Source of the DNA: a virus
Strand: one strand, 5' to 3'
Virus record (IMG/VR): IMGVR_UViG_3300008108_000078
Coordinates: 1-58,065 of that record
Length of the DNA: 58,065 nucleotides
Below are positions 31,428 through 40,312 of the stretch, in pieces (the first letter of the stretch is position 1; each line of letters opens with the position of its first letter). The notes under the pieces are model-generated. The model had not been told where the DNA came from. It saw nothing but the letters and a program-made list of their open reading frames with translations, and ran no database searches. The position numbers were made by a program, and so were the translations under genes.

Positions 31428-34370
31428 ATGGACTCAAATTTAAACAAAATAGCGCAAGATTTGTATGGAAAAATACAAACTCGCTTTAAAGACATTAATA
31501 TCGGTGACGAAAACGCCGAAGTATTGAGCAAAAAGGAAGATATTCCTAGAGCCCGTTTTTTCGAATTTGAATACGAAGAAGACGGCGAATCACTAGGAAC
31601 TATTGCCATTACGCTTGATCCTGAAGACGGAATTGTCATGCAAGTAAGTGGCGATTTAGTCGACGACGAAAGCAAAAGTACTAGACACAGAGCTTTTAAA
31701 TTCATTAGAGGCTTTAGACAATTTGCTAAAGATAGACTTTTAAATTTTGATGTACAAAATATCGGAAAAAGTAATCTTGATAAAAGAGATTATGAATTTC
31801 AGGCCAAACGTAAGGAAATGCCAATTATGCCCGCAATTATGGAAAATAAACTCTATGGTAATAACAGGGTAAGTTACCAAGATTTAGGTGACACACGTCT
31901 TATTATTAAACACAGCCAACAAATCAACATGGATTTGCCCGCTGGCAGGACTATGCATATTGAAAGCATTTATATTGAAAATAATCAAGGCGAACGATTT
32001 AAATATCCTTATAGACACATTAATGGTGCTCGCGCTCTTGCAGAGCACATTGGTCATGGCGGAAATCCTTATGATAACATTGGCCGTCATATTTGTGGTT
32101 TGAGTGAAGAACTAGCTGGATTAAGAAAATTTAAAGGGTATGTTAGCCGCCAAGAACAATTGAGCGAAGCAATGTCTTCAGTTACTGAGCGTGTTATTAA
32201 TCGCATTGAAGAAATTAAAGAAACAATCAATAAATTACAAAGAACTTCTTACTATGAAGAATTTGTTGAAAATTTCCAAGAACAAGATGAACAAATGATT
32301 CCAGAAGAAGTTCAAAACGATTTAATTGACCGTTTAACTATTCGTACATTTAATGAAGAATTAAAATCAGTATTTCCATATATCTATAAATTTGTAGACG
32401 AAAATGAATTACCAGTTGTTGAATTAACAGCAGACGATATTCTTGAAGATAACAATGAGAAATGTGACGACTGTGGAGAACCAGTTGCAGATTGCGAATG
32501 CCCAGGACACGAACATAAAACCGACGAGTCATTTGATATTGAAAAACAGTTTGAGTCTTATATTGACGATTTAGTAAATGAAGATAAAAACGAAATTCTA
32601 AGCCCAAACGAAGGTGCAAAGTCAGCTGCTATTGAAAAATTAAACGATATATTGGCACAAAATTTGCAAGTAGGGCCTAACGGCGACAACGCTGTTATGA
32701 CGCTAAAAGGTCTAATCGATCATCCTTCGTTTATCGAAGCAGTCAAATCAGTTCCTGCTGAAACTGACTTAAATGATATTATTCGAGGTTGGATAGAAAC
32801 AGAACACGAAGATTTGTTAGACCAACTTACTTTTCCATCAGACGAAAATGCGTCAGCACCTGAGGCACCGCCAGAACCTGCTCCAGCGGAACCTGCTCCA
32901 GCACCTGCGGAACCTGCACCACCAGCGCCAGCAGCCGGAGAAGTTCCTCCTGAATTAGCAGAACCTGCGGCAGATGCCGGGCTTCCAGCAAATCCTGCTC
33001 CTCCAGCACCTGTCGCTGAGGCAAAGAAAGACGACAGTCCTCCTTGGGATGTTGATCCAAAAGATAAAAAATCTAAACCTGTAACTCCAGGAAAGCACGG
33101 ACAAGGATATAGTCAAGCACGACATCTTGCACGTCAGGGCATGGCCAATGCAATGAAAAAAGCTAAAGATGCTGGTGCAACTTTAGAAACACAACTTGAT
33201 TTAGGCGATGGTATTAAGACTATTGCTGAAATTATTAAAGATTGTGGAATGAAACCTACAGATTTTGGTTTTGAAACTCCAACAGAAGGCGGCTTAGAAG
33301 GAATGTTAAAATTTGTAAGCGGCTTTTATGATACAAAAACTGGCAAGTTTCCGCTTGGAGCAATGCGTATTAAGATTAAACTAAAGAAAGCATTTGAAGA
33401 CGGAATGTTTGACGGAGCAACAGAAGAAGATCTAATTAAAGTTCTAAAATTTATTGACATGAAGGATCCAGGCGGAGATGAGTCTGATCGAATCATGCAA
33501 CTAGCTGGAATTGAAAAAAAAACTGGTAGGACAGGATTTGACGTCGGTGCGTTAGAAGACCAAATGAATCAAATGTCTTTGCAGTTTAATGAATCGCTTA
33601 AAGAATATGTGGCGGTTCAACCTAATACTCAAAATGCAAGCCAAGTACCGTCGGCGGCAGAACCTGCTGCAACAAACACAGCACCAGCTAGTAGTATGAT
33701 GTCTGGCAGAGATATTATGGGGCGCCCTGTAATGAAAGGCAGTCCAAACGATATTACTAGCAATGGAGCAACTCCTCCAGCACCTGCTCCGGCACCTGCT
33801 GATGCGCCACCCGCACCTGCTCCGGCACCTGCTGATGCGCCACCCGCACCTGCTCCAGCACCTACAGCTCCAAAAAATAGAGATTCTATGACATTTGGTC
33901 AAGCATTTGCAGATGCTCGTAAATTAGGAGAAAAAACTTTTCCTTGGAGAGGTAAGCAATACGGTACTCAACTAGCATCACAACAAGTTGCTACACAACC
34001 TGGCGAACCTAAAACTGCATATAGAGATCCGGATCAAGGAGGTCAGGGAGGTCAGAACGCTTTATGGTTAAATCAAAAATTTCCTAAGGCACAGCCTGGT
34101 CAAGAATATTGGGTAAAAGGTACTAGATACGAAAAAGGTGCCGATGGATGGTATAGAACTTTTGAAAAGAGTGATTGGTTTGCTAAACCTATCAATCGTC
34201 AAGCTTCTAATTTAGGCTATACTGGACCAACTGACGATGCTTCAATGCAAGCGTGGGTTGCAAAAAATAGACCAAAGCAACAGGTAACTCAAGCAGATAT
34301 TCCAATATATGAAGAGTCCACTGGTTATGACGAAGTTCAACGATTAATTAGTTTAGTACACCATAGATAA
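31428..34370 (+). CDS. Large conserved virion-type protein with Pro/Ala-rich linkers
   Basis: 980 aa from the ATG at 31428, which follows a late box; a longer in-frame start at 31359 lies inside gp17. The N-terminal 330 residues form a conserved domain (FFEFEYEEDGESLGTIAITL, FKYPYRHINGARALAEHIGH and GGNPYDNIGRHICGLSEELA). A Cys cluster CDDCGEPVADCECPGH follows near 346-361. Two Pro/Ala-rich linkers separate further helical domains. SMTFGQAFADARKLGEKTFP near 820 and a C-terminal helix (DEVQRLISLVHHR) complete it. Similar proteins follow gp17 in T4-like marine phages and are taken to be structural; the function is unknown. Confidence 0.75.
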   Translation: MDSNLNKIAQDLYGKIQTRFKDINIGDENAEVLSKKEDIPRARFFEFEYEEDGESLGTIAITLDPEDGIVMQVSGDLVDDESKSTRHRAFKFIRGFRQFAKDRLLNFDVQNIGKSNLDKRDYEFQAKRKEMPIMPAIMENKLYGNNRVSYQDLGDTRLIIKHSQQINMDLPAGRTMHIESIYIENNQGERFKYPYRHINGARALAEHIGHGGNPYDNIGRHICGLSEELAGLRKFKGYVSRQEQLSEAMSSVTERVINRIEEIKETINKLQRTSYYEEFVENFQEQDEQMIPEEVQNDLIDRLTIRTFNEELKSVFPYIYKFVDENELPVVELTADDILEDNNEKCDDCGEPVADCECPGHEHKTDESFDIEKQFESYIDDLVNEDKNEILSPNEGAKSAAIEKLNDILAQNLQVGPNGDNAVMTLKGLIDHPSFIEAVKSVPAETDLNDIIRGWIETEHEDLLDQLTFPSDENASAPEAPPEPAPAEPAPAPAEPAPPAPAAGEVPPELAEPAADAGLPANPAPPAPVAEAKKDDSPPWDVDPKDKKSKPVTPGKHGQGYSQARHLARQGMANAMKKAKDAGATLETQLDLGDGIKTIAEIIKDCGMKPTDFGFETPTEGGLEGMLKFVSGFYDTKTGKFPLGAMRIKIKLKKAFEDGMFDGATEEDLIKVLKFIDMKDPGGDESDRIMQLAGIEKKTGRTGFDVGALEDQMNQMSLQFNESLKEYVAVQPNTQNASQVPSAAEPAATNTAPASSMMSGRDIMGRPVMKGSPNDITSNGATPPAPAPAPADAPPAPAPAPADAPPAPAPAPTAPKNRDSMTFGQAFADARKLGEKTFPWRGKQYGTQLASQQVATQPGEPKTAYRDPDQGGQGGQNALWLNQKFPKAQPGQEYWVKGTRYEKGADGWYRTFEKSDWFAKPINRQASNLGYTGPTDDASMQAWVAKNRPKQQVTQADIPIYEESTGYDEVQRLISLVHHR
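33780..33861 (+). repeat. Perfect 33-base tandem repeat coding a Pro/Ala linker
   Basis: Two identical 33-base units (33780-33812 and 33813-33845) plus a partial third. Each unit adds 11 residues (APAPAPADAPP type), so the frame is preserved when units are gained or lost. It lies in the linker before the F-W-G-Y motif of the large virion-type protein. Confidence 0.9.
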
Positions 34371-34374
34371 CAAT

Positions 34375-35202
34375 ATGGATCTGCTTACAGTAACTTGTAG
34401 TCACGACAAGTTACAAATGCTGTTACAAGCAGAAAGCATACAAAAATTTTTAAGTCCTTGTACTCACTGGGTTGTAATAGACGACCCAGTAATTTCTATA
34501 GAAGAGTGGTCATCTCTATTATCTCCGTATTATACAAAACACAAGCTAATAATAGTTGATGGATTCAAAATAAATTCTAATTTTAATAATAACAAAGGCG
34601 GATGGGTACGACAACAGTATCATAAATTTGCTGCTTTTGAGTACATTAAAAACGACTACCTAATACTTGACTCAAAGAATTTTTTTATTAAAGAAACTAA
34701 CATTGATGAATGGAATTCAACAATAGGCAACGGTTCACAAACAGATTTCTATAATAATCATAACTGGGGTGATACAGTAATAGAATACGCAAAGTATCTT
34801 GACGTTCCTGTAAATTTTCAACATCTATCAATTTTAACTCCTTTTGTTTTTCACAAAAATATTTTAGAAACTATTCCAGATTATCAGAAATTTTTAGATT
34901 ATTTTTCTAATCAGTCAGTCATCGAAAGTGAATTTATGCTTTACTCTACACTACTGTACAAACTAGATAAGTTCCCAAAAGAATTTGAAAAAATGCCAAA
35001 ATTTTGCCTACTCACCAGTGATTTTAATTTAAAAGCAGATCAGCTGTTACCTTATTTTTTTGATAAAGAACATGTGAAGGTGGCTGGCATACACCGTTCG
35101 TTATTATATCAGTTCAATTACGAAAACAAAGTATTTCTTTCTAGCTGGCTCAACAAAAAGGGGCTGTTTGTTAATGTTTTTGGTGAAAAAATCCACATTT
35201 AG
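34375..35202 (+). CDS. DUF6492-type glycosyltransferase-like protein
   Basis: 275 aa. LLTVTCSHDKLQMLLQAESI at the N-terminus, then the family hallmark GGWVRQQYHKFAAFEYIKND with YLILDSKNFF (about 74-103), where LDS is in the place of a DxD-like metal-binding motif. The middle includes HLSILTPFVFHKNIL. DUF6492 proteins are predicted GT-A-fold glycosyltransferases. It may glycosylate a phage or host surface component; donor and acceptor are unknown. It starts 4 bases after the preceding gene, so it may share the late transcript. A terminator follows. Confidence 0.7.
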   Translation: MDLLTVTCSHDKLQMLLQAESIQKFLSPCTHWVVIDDPVISIEEWSSLLSPYYTKHKLIIVDGFKINSNFNNNKGGWVRQQYHKFAAFEYIKNDYLILDSKNFFIKETNIDEWNSTIGNGSQTDFYNNHNWGDTVIEYAKYLDVPVNFQHLSILTPFVFHKNILETIPDYQKFLDYFSNQSVIESEFMLYSTLLYKLDKFPKEFEKMPKFCLLTSDFNLKADQLLPYFFDKEHVKVAGIHRSLLYQFNYENKVFLSSWLNKKGLFVNVFGEKIHI

Positions 35203-35231
35203 AGCAATATTTCTCTTGCTCTGCTAAATAA

Positions 35232-35262
35232 AAACGCATACAATAACACGTATGCGTTTTTT
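35232..35262 (+). terminator. Intrinsic terminator upstream of gene 32
   Basis: 10-bp stem AAACGCATAC / GTATGCGTTT (35232-35241 with 35250-35259), with its T-run extending to 35262. A second short hairpin, GTTGAAA / TTTCAAC (35263-35278), follows directly and lies in the leader of gene 32. Confidence 0.85.
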
Positions 35263-35323
35263 GTTGAAAGGTTTCAACAAATAAAGGCAAATAAAAGCAA
35301 AGGCATATTAAAGGAGAAATATT

Positions 35324-36298
35324 ATGGCAACTTTGGCTGAAATTAGAGCAAAACTTAAGGCATCTGAATCAAAAGGTTCAGGAGAAAGAACAAGCGGAGA
35401 CAATTCAATATATCCGTTTTGGAATCTCAAAGAAGGCGGTGAATCCGTACTTCGTTTCTTACCCGATGGTAACACTGACAACACATTTTTCTGGGTTGAA
35501 CGTGCAATGATCAAACTGCCATTCGCTGGCGTCAAGGGTGAATCAGAAAGCAAACCAACTATTGTACAAGTACCATGCATGGAAATGTATGGAGACTCTT
35601 GCCCAATCCTGAATGAAGTTCGCGGTTGGTTCAAGGACCCAGCATTGGAAGATATGGGTCGTAAATACTGGAAAAAGCGTTCATACATTTTCCAAGGCTT
35701 CGTTGCTGAAGATGGTCTGAAAGAAGAAAGTCATCCAGAAAATCCAATTCGCCGATTTATCATCGGCCCACAAATTTTCCAACTGATTCGTTCAGCATTG
35801 GTTGATCCAGAGTTGGAAGACTTGCCAACAGACTTCGTACACGGACTTGATTTCCGTATGAAGAAAGGTAGCAAGGGCGGATATGCTGACTACTCAACAT
35901 CAAGTTGGGCACGTCGTGAGCGTCCATTGAATGACGAAGAACAAGCGGCTGTTAAGCAATACGGCTTGTTTAATCTAAATGATTTCTTACCTAAAAAGCC
36001 AACTGAGATTGAGCTCAAAGTAATGAAAGAAATGTTTGAAGCATCAGTTGACGGCGAACCGTTTGATATGGATCGTTGGGGACAGTACTTTAAACCCGCA
36101 GGTATGGGTCAATCTACAGGCGACCCAGTTAAGTCTACTCCTAAAGCAGCTGCACCAGCAGCAAGCGATGACTATGATGATGAGCCAGCACCAGTAGCAA
36201 AGTCTACTCCTGCTCCTGCTCCTAAAGCAGAAGAATCAAGCGGCGGTGATAGCCGTGCCCAAGATATCTTGGCAATGATTCGCAATCGTCAGAAGTAA
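35324..36298 (+). CDS. 32: Single-stranded DNA-binding protein gp32
   Basis: 324 aa. N-terminal LAEIRAKLKASE (cooperativity region) and YPFWNLKEGGESVLRFLPDG start the OB-fold core, then WVERAMIKLPF. VPCMEMYGDSCPILNEV is a reduced form of the T4 zinc region; only two cysteines are in place, so zinc binding is doubtful. ARRERPLNDEEQ and an acidic, Pro-rich C-terminus (DDYDDEPAPVAKS) end with AQDILAMIRNRQK. The acidic tail binds replication partners. Ribosome site AAAGGAGAAAT. In T4, gp32 represses its own translation through its leader; hairpins in this leader are compatible but unproven. Confidence 0.95.
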   Translation: MATLAEIRAKLKASESKGSGERTSGDNSIYPFWNLKEGGESVLRFLPDGNTDNTFFWVERAMIKLPFAGVKGESESKPTIVQVPCMEMYGDSCPILNEVRGWFKDPALEDMGRKYWKKRSYIFQGFVAEDGLKEESHPENPIRRFIIGPQIFQLIRSALVDPELEDLPTDFVHGLDFRMKKGSKGGYADYSTSSWARRERPLNDEEQAAVKQYGLFNLNDFLPKKPTEIELKVMKEMFEASVDGEPFDMDRWGQYFKPAGMGQSTGDPVKSTPKAAAPAASDDYDDEPAPVAKSTPAPAPKAEESSGGDSRAQDILAMIRNRQK

Positions 36299-36309
36299 TA
36301 AACACGGCT

Positions 36310-36338
36310 TGGGCCTCTACAACTTAGTTGTACGCCCA
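36310..36338 (+). other. Two-part hairpin downstream of gene 32
   Basis: Outer pairs TGGGC / GCCCA (36310-36314 with 36334-36338) and inner pairs TACAAC / GTTGTA (36318-36323 with 36327-36332) with a TTA loop. No T-run follows, so it is not a standard terminator. It may protect or punctuate the transcript between gene 32 and the next small gene. Confidence 0.6.
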
Positions 36339-36365
36339 GGTTCTCACACCTATTAGGAGAATAAC

Positions 36366-36557
36366 ATGACAAAATTAGCAAAATTAGCAAAGGTAAACGA
36401 AAACATCAGCATCAATCGTTATGACAATGGTTGGATGGTTGAAATTGGCGGCCGTAATAAAAAAGAAGATTGGTCTAATACAAAGACGCTGTGTAACACA
36501 GAAGATGAAGTAATCGCTCTAATTAAAGAGTGGAATACATTACCATTGGATCAATAA
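36366..36557 (+). CDS. Small conserved phage protein between gp32 and UvsX
   Basis: 63 aa. SINRYDNGWMVEIGGRNKKE with DWSNTKTLCNTEDEVIALIK is a recognisable small family in T4-like marine phages; the function is unknown. Ribosome site TTAGGAGAATAAC. It ends 2 bases before the UvsX start, so it is likely co-transcribed with uvsX. No motif for enzymatic activity. Confidence 0.78.
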   Translation: MTKLAKLAKVNENISINRYDNGWMVEIGGRNKKEDWSNTKTLCNTEDEVIALIKEWNTLPLDQ

Positions 36558-36559
36558 TT

Positions 36560-37618
36560 ATGGCAAATAAAGCATTCGATTTATCAAAATTTAGAAAAAC
36601 CCTAACTAAAAGCATTGATGGGTTAGGTGTTGGGTTTAATGATCCAACAGATTGGATTAGCACAGGTAATTATACTCTTAACTATCTAATCAGCGGCGAT
36701 TTTCACAAAGGCGTACCACTTGGTAAAGTTACTGTATTTGCAGGTGAATCCGGTGCAGGTAAGTCATTTATCTGTTCTGGAAACTTAGTACGTAATGCAC
36801 AACAACAAGGCATCTATGTTATCCTAATTGATAGCGAAAATGCTCTTGATGAAAGTTGGTTACACGCTTTAGGTGTAGACACTAGTGAAGATAAACTACT
36901 CAAGCTCAATATGGCTATGATTGATGATGTGGCTAAAACTATCCACGAATTCATGAAAGAGTACAAAGAAATGACAGAACGTCCTAAGGTCTTGTTTGTC
37001 ATAGACTCGTTGGGTATGTTACTTACTCCAACTGATATTAACCAGTTCGAAGCAGGTGACCTTAAAGGCGACATGGGCCGTAAACCTAAAGCATTGACAG
37101 CACTAGTTCGTAATTGTGTAAACATGTTTGGATCTTACAACGTTGGAATGGTATGTACTAATCATACATACGCAAGTCAAGATATGTTCGACCCAGACGA
37201 CAAAATTTCAGGTGGACAAGGTTTTGTCTATGCGTCAAGCATTGTTGTTGCTATGAAAAAACTCAAACTTAAAGAGGATGAGGATGGTAACAAAGTTTCT
37301 GAAGTAAATGGTATTCGTGCCGCATGTAAGATTATGAAAACACGATATGCTAAACCTTTTGAAACTGTACAAATTAAGATTCCATACGAAACTGGTATGA
37401 ATCCGTATAGTGGTATGGTTGACTTGTGTGAAAAACAAGGTATTTTAAAACAAGAAGGCAATAGACTCAAGTGGGTCGATCCTGAGACTGGAGAAGAGTT
37501 CAAATTCTACCGAAAAGAATGGAAAGATGATAAATTAGATATGATAATGGAAAAATTTCATATCAAATCTAATACAACACCTACTGTTCCCGAGGAGAAT
37601 GAAGAACATGTTGAATGA
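36560..37618 (+). CDS. uvsX: UvsX RecA-like recombinase
   Basis: 352 aa from the ATG at 36560 (MANKAFDLSKF); an in-frame ATG at 36530 lies inside the upstream gene. Walker A GESGAGKS at 62-69, ILIDSENALDESWLHALG, Walker B VLFVIDSLGMLLTP, and the L1/L2 region (DPDDKISGGQGFVYASSIVV). It forms filaments on single-stranded DNA for recombination-dependent replication and repair. Identity is secure. Confidence 0.95.
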   Translation: MANKAFDLSKFRKTLTKSIDGLGVGFNDPTDWISTGNYTLNYLISGDFHKGVPLGKVTVFAGESGAGKSFICSGNLVRNAQQQGIYVILIDSENALDESWLHALGVDTSEDKLLKLNMAMIDDVAKTIHEFMKEYKEMTERPKVLFVIDSLGMLLTPTDINQFEAGDLKGDMGRKPKALTALVRNCVNMFGSYNVGMVCTNHTYASQDMFDPDDKISGGQGFVYASSIVVAMKKLKLKEDEDGNKVSEVNGIRAACKIMKTRYAKPFETVQIKIPYETGMNPYSGMVDLCEKQGILKQEGNRLKWVDPETGEEFKFYRKEWKDDKLDMIMEKFHIKSNTTPTVPEENEEHVE

Positions 37619-37841
37619 AAGTCAAATTGGTGATATTTGGTTGCTATTTGCAGACTATATTGATAAAAAACAATTAGAAGTTGCGGCCGAACGTTATGTC
37701 GAATTGTTAGCAGACTATGGAGTAAGTGATCGAGTGTTTCAAAGTGCAATGGGCGTTGATCATACGCTCGATCAATCTATAGAATACTACTTAGACGAAG
37801 ACGACGAAGACGAAGACGATTATAAAGAACTGGATTTTTAA
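37608..37841 (+). CDS. Small acidic conserved phage protein
   Basis: 77 aa from the ATG at 37608, chosen because GAGGAG lies 10 bases upstream; the ATG at 37599 would be too close to it. LLFADYIDKKQLEVAAERYV with ELLADYGVSD is a conserved signature; the C-terminus is very acidic (YYLDEDDEDEDDYKELDF). It overlaps the end of uvsX by 11 bases and joins the next gene as TAATG. The acidic tail resembles DNA-mimic or partner-binding tails, but the function is unknown. Confidence 0.72.
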   Translation: MLNESQIGDIWLLFADYIDKKQLEVAAERYVELLADYGVSDRVFQSAMGVDHTLDQSIEYYLDEDDEDEDDYKELDF

Positions 37842-38296
37842 TGGGTTGGTACGCTAAAATTTCAAAAGACATCTCGCATATTCCGGATGCAGTAGAGTAC
37901 TACAAGACCGAATTAGATGCTGCAAAAATTGAATGCCGTATAACGGGAAATATTGAAAGAGCAGCAGCAGGCTTGCCTGGTATTGTGGAACAGCGGTTTA
38001 GTCAGCTTCAAGAAATTGAAGCAATTTTAGAATACCTTAACATTGAACTTCGAAGACTTAAAAGCAGTCATTTTCGAAAATATCTTGAAAACTATCAACG
38101 TGCTCTAAGTAGTCGTGATTGTGAAAAATTTGTTGAAGGCGAGGCAGACGTAGTTGATTTTGAAAAAATTATCAACGAATTTGCCTTACTTCGTAACAAG
38201 TGGTTAGGCATTACTAAAGGCTTAGATCAAAAACAATGGCAAATTACCAATATTGTTAAACTTCGTGTTGCAGGGATGGAAGACGCTACCTTATGA
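37841..38296 (+). CDS. Conserved protein in the position of UvsY
   Basis: 151 aa, helical. MGWYAKISKDISHIPDAVEY, GLPGIVEQRFSQLQEIEAIL, EYLNIELRRLKSSHFRKYLE, SSRDCEKFVEGEADVVDFEK, then LLRNKWLGITKGLDQKQWQI followed by TNIVKLRVAGMED. Size, helical content, location after uvsX and the C-terminal I-x-x-I-x-x-(L/M)-R pattern are like the recombination mediator UvsY, but I do not see convincing sequence identity. A mediator role is a hypothesis. Confidence 0.6.
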   Translation: MGWYAKISKDISHIPDAVEYYKTELDAAKIECRITGNIERAAAGLPGIVEQRFSQLQEIEAILEYLNIELRRLKSSHFRKYLENYQRALSSRDCEKFVEGEADVVDFEKIINEFALLRNKWLGITKGLDQKQWQITNIVKLRVAGMEDATL

Positions 38297-39036
38297 AGAT
38301 AGTCCTTGTCACAGGAGGCTTCGACCCATTGCATAGCGGACATATACGATATTTTAAAGAAGCAAAAGCATTGGGAGATATGCTAATTGTTGGATTGAAC
38401 AGCGATGATTGGCTAGAACGTAAAAAAGGCCGTGCATTTATGCCTTGGAACGAAAGGCTTTGCATTATTAACAATCTATCTATGGTTGATGAGGTCTACA
38501 CATTTGATGATGAAGACAACTCTGCCCGTCATTTTATAAAACAAGTAAGAGCTCATTATCCAGAAAGTCAATTGATTTTTGCCAATGGCGGTGATCGCAC
38601 ACAAGCAAACATTCCAGAAATGGATTGCACCGATAAAAACTTATATTTTGCATTTGGCGTTGGCGGCGTTGACAAAATGAATTCCAGTAGATGGATTTTG
38701 CAAGAATGGAAAGCTCCTAAGACAGAAAGACCATGGGGCTACTACCGTGTCTTGCACGAGATACAAGGAACCAAGGTAAAAGAACTTACAGTGATGCCTG
38801 GTAAAAGTTTAACCATGCAGAGACACCAACATCGAGCAGAGCACTGGCATGTATCAGAAGGTCGATGCGTAGTAAATTTTGGTGATGGTGAGCAAGAACG
38901 TACCTTACATCAGTTCCAACATATTCCTGTTGGTCATTGGCATCAACTTACTAATCCGTTTAACGAACCTTGCAGGATTGTAGAAATACAATACGGCGAT
39001 CGCTGTGATGAAAGTGACATCGAACGACAAAACTAA
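38293..39036 (+). CDS. Cytidylyltransferase-like and cupin fusion protein
   Basis: 247 aa. N-terminal domain (1-130): VLVTGGFDPLHSGHIRYFKE with the HxGH nucleotidyltransferase motif, GLNSDDWLERKKGRAFMPWN and SQLIFANGGDR, as in TagD/RfaE-type transferases that activate sugar phosphates. C-terminal domain (about 135-240): ERPWGYYRVLHEIQGTKVKE, SLTMQRHQHRAEHWHVSEG, IPVGHWHQLTNP, the metal-binding cupin of type II mannose-phosphate isomerases (ManC C-terminal domain). The joined enzyme probably makes or modifies a nucleotide-activated sugar. It starts within the upstream stop (ATGA). Confidence 0.82.
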   Translation: MKIVLVTGGFDPLHSGHIRYFKEAKALGDMLIVGLNSDDWLERKKGRAFMPWNERLCIINNLSMVDEVYTFDDEDNSARHFIKQVRAHYPESQLIFANGGDRTQANIPEMDCTDKNLYFAFGVGGVDKMNSSRWILQEWKAPKTERPWGYYRVLHEIQGTKVKELTVMPGKSLTMQRHQHRAEHWHVSEGRCVVNFGDGEQERTLHQFQHIPVGHWHQLTNPFNEPCRIVEIQYGDRCDESDIERQN

Positions 39037-39056
39037 TTTGCCCAAAAGGTAGACCG

Positions 39057-39089
39057 TAGGCCTTAAATAATATTGAGGCCTATTTTTTT
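39057..39089 (+). terminator. Intrinsic terminator after the fusion gene
   Basis: Stem TAGGCCT / AGGCCTA (39057-39063 with 39076-39082) followed by seven Ts. It ends the gene 32-uvsX transcript group. Confidence 0.88.
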
Positions 39090-39098
39090 CTATAAGTA

Positions 39099-39127
39099 TT
39101 GACTTTTGTCAAATTTTTGTTTAATAT
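39099..39127 (+). promoter_or_regulatory. Sigma70-like promoter upstream of 39134
   Basis: TTGACT at 39099-39104, 17-base spacer, TAATAT at 39122-39127. It stands right after a terminator, and the start codon follows 6 bases later (39134), so the transcript would be nearly leaderless. Confidence 0.65.
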
Positions 39128-39133
39128 AGTGTT

Positions 39134-40312
39134 ATGACACAAATAGATAAAATTTTAATTAAAATTTTGAATTTACCTGATAATGATTTAATGTTAGTGC
39201 CTAGACGCGAATTGAAGATTCTAAAAAATCTTGGAAAATTAGTTTCGTCACCGCATTTTATAACAGAAAATCAAGGCAAATTATTAATGAAAATTTTAAA
39301 CGAAAATTTGAGAAATTTTAACGGAATTTCAGACGAAATTTCCGAGTCCTTACTTACACCCTCTTGGTCAAGAATCTTTAGGCCGGTTGATAAAACTAAA
39401 AAAATATACTTGTCGACTGACAATTCTACAATAGTTATGGAGTTTGCATACTCTAGTGTAATACGCAAGGTTTTACAGTCAATCTGGCGAGACCTTGGTA
39501 ACATATCACAAGAAACTTCTGGTAAAATTTATAACATCGAACTCACTGAAAAAAATATTGTAAAATTAGTTGACACCTTTAAACCTCTTGAATTTGAAAT
39601 TGACGAGAAAATTGAAAATTTTTACAAAATTATAAAATCTTGGTCAGAAACTGAAATAAAAAATAAATTCTTGCTCAGCAACTTTGATCATTCTAATTTT
39701 CAAAAATTGATTACTAGTGACCTTGGTATCGATACTCCTATCTCAGATGACACCATTGCTGACCGAAGTGTGCGATACCAGTATTTTTTAGAAAATCCCA
39801 AAAAAACACCAGAAAATTTGACCGAAATTTTGGCCTATAGGAAAAATACTAAAGTTTGGATCAATAAAAATTCCTACTCGTTAGAAGAGATTTTAAGTTC
39901 ATTGAAACAAATAAAAAGACTACCTGTGCTTGTTATATTCGATTGTAATGACCATAAAAAATGCTATGAAGAATTGGTAGATCTTCACAAGAGTTTAGAA
40001 AAAACTGAAATTTTTGAAAATATTGGAATTTACTTTCGCCTTGACAATGATGAAGGTGGATCGATGTTCAACAAATTTATAGCCGAAAACAAATACAATG
40101 CTCAGTTAGATGAAACAACAACTATTGTTGGAGTACAAAATGGAAAAATACCTAAATTTTTCCTAAAAAGCCCTTGGAAGCCAATGAGTGTAATAAGCAT
40201 TGGTTCTTCACTTAAACAAACAAAAACTGCGGTATATGCAAATTGTTGCGACCTAATAATTTCATACACAGAGCAAGAACCTATTATTGAGAACAAAGTA
40301 CTATGGGAGTAA
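39134..40312 (+). CDS. Conserved phage protein upstream of UvsW, unknown
   Basis: 392 aa, Lys/Asn/Ile-rich. The N-terminal half is helical (LPDNDLMLVPRRELKILKNL, ENLRNFNGISDEISESL). The C-terminal third is alpha/beta (LPVLVIFDCNDHKKCYEELV, TTIVGVQNGKIPKFFLKSPW, CCDLIISYTEQEPIIENKV). No ATP-binding or nuclease motif is evident. It overlaps the UvsW start by 10 bases, so the products are probably made together; I recognise it only as a companion of uvsW in related phages. No close T4 counterpart recognised. Confidence 0.72.
   Translation: MTQIDKILIKILNLPDNDLMLVPRRELKILKNLGKLVSSPHFITENQGKLLMKILNENLRNFNGISDEISESLLTPSWSRIFRPVDKTKKIYLSTDNSTIVMEFAYSSVIRKVLQSIWRDLGNISQETSGKIYNIELTEKNIVKLVDTFKPLEFEIDEKIENFYKIIKSWSETEIKNKFLLSNFDHSNFQKLITSDLGIDTPISDDTIADRSVRYQYFLENPKKTPENLTEILAYRKNTKVWINKNSYSLEEILSSLKQIKRLPVLVIFDCNDHKKCYEELVDLHKSLEKTEIFENIGIYFRLDNDEGGSMFNKFIAENKYNAQLDETTTIVGVQNGKIPKFFLKSPWKPMSVISIGSSLKQTKTAVYANCCDLIISYTEQEPIIENKVLWE

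Noticed and set aside
27545-31437. Minus-strand frames such as 27545-27790, 28588-28842, 28881-29297 and 30447-30735
   Set aside because: All are antisense to well-identified plus-strand genes (gp4, gp16 region, gp17) and show no domain or ribosome site.
32350-33902. Minus-strand open frames in the Pro/Ala-rich virion gene (Leu/Gln- and Cys/Trp/Arg-rich)
   Set aside because: Their composition is the mirror of Pro/Ala codons and repeats on the other strand; they are not real proteins.
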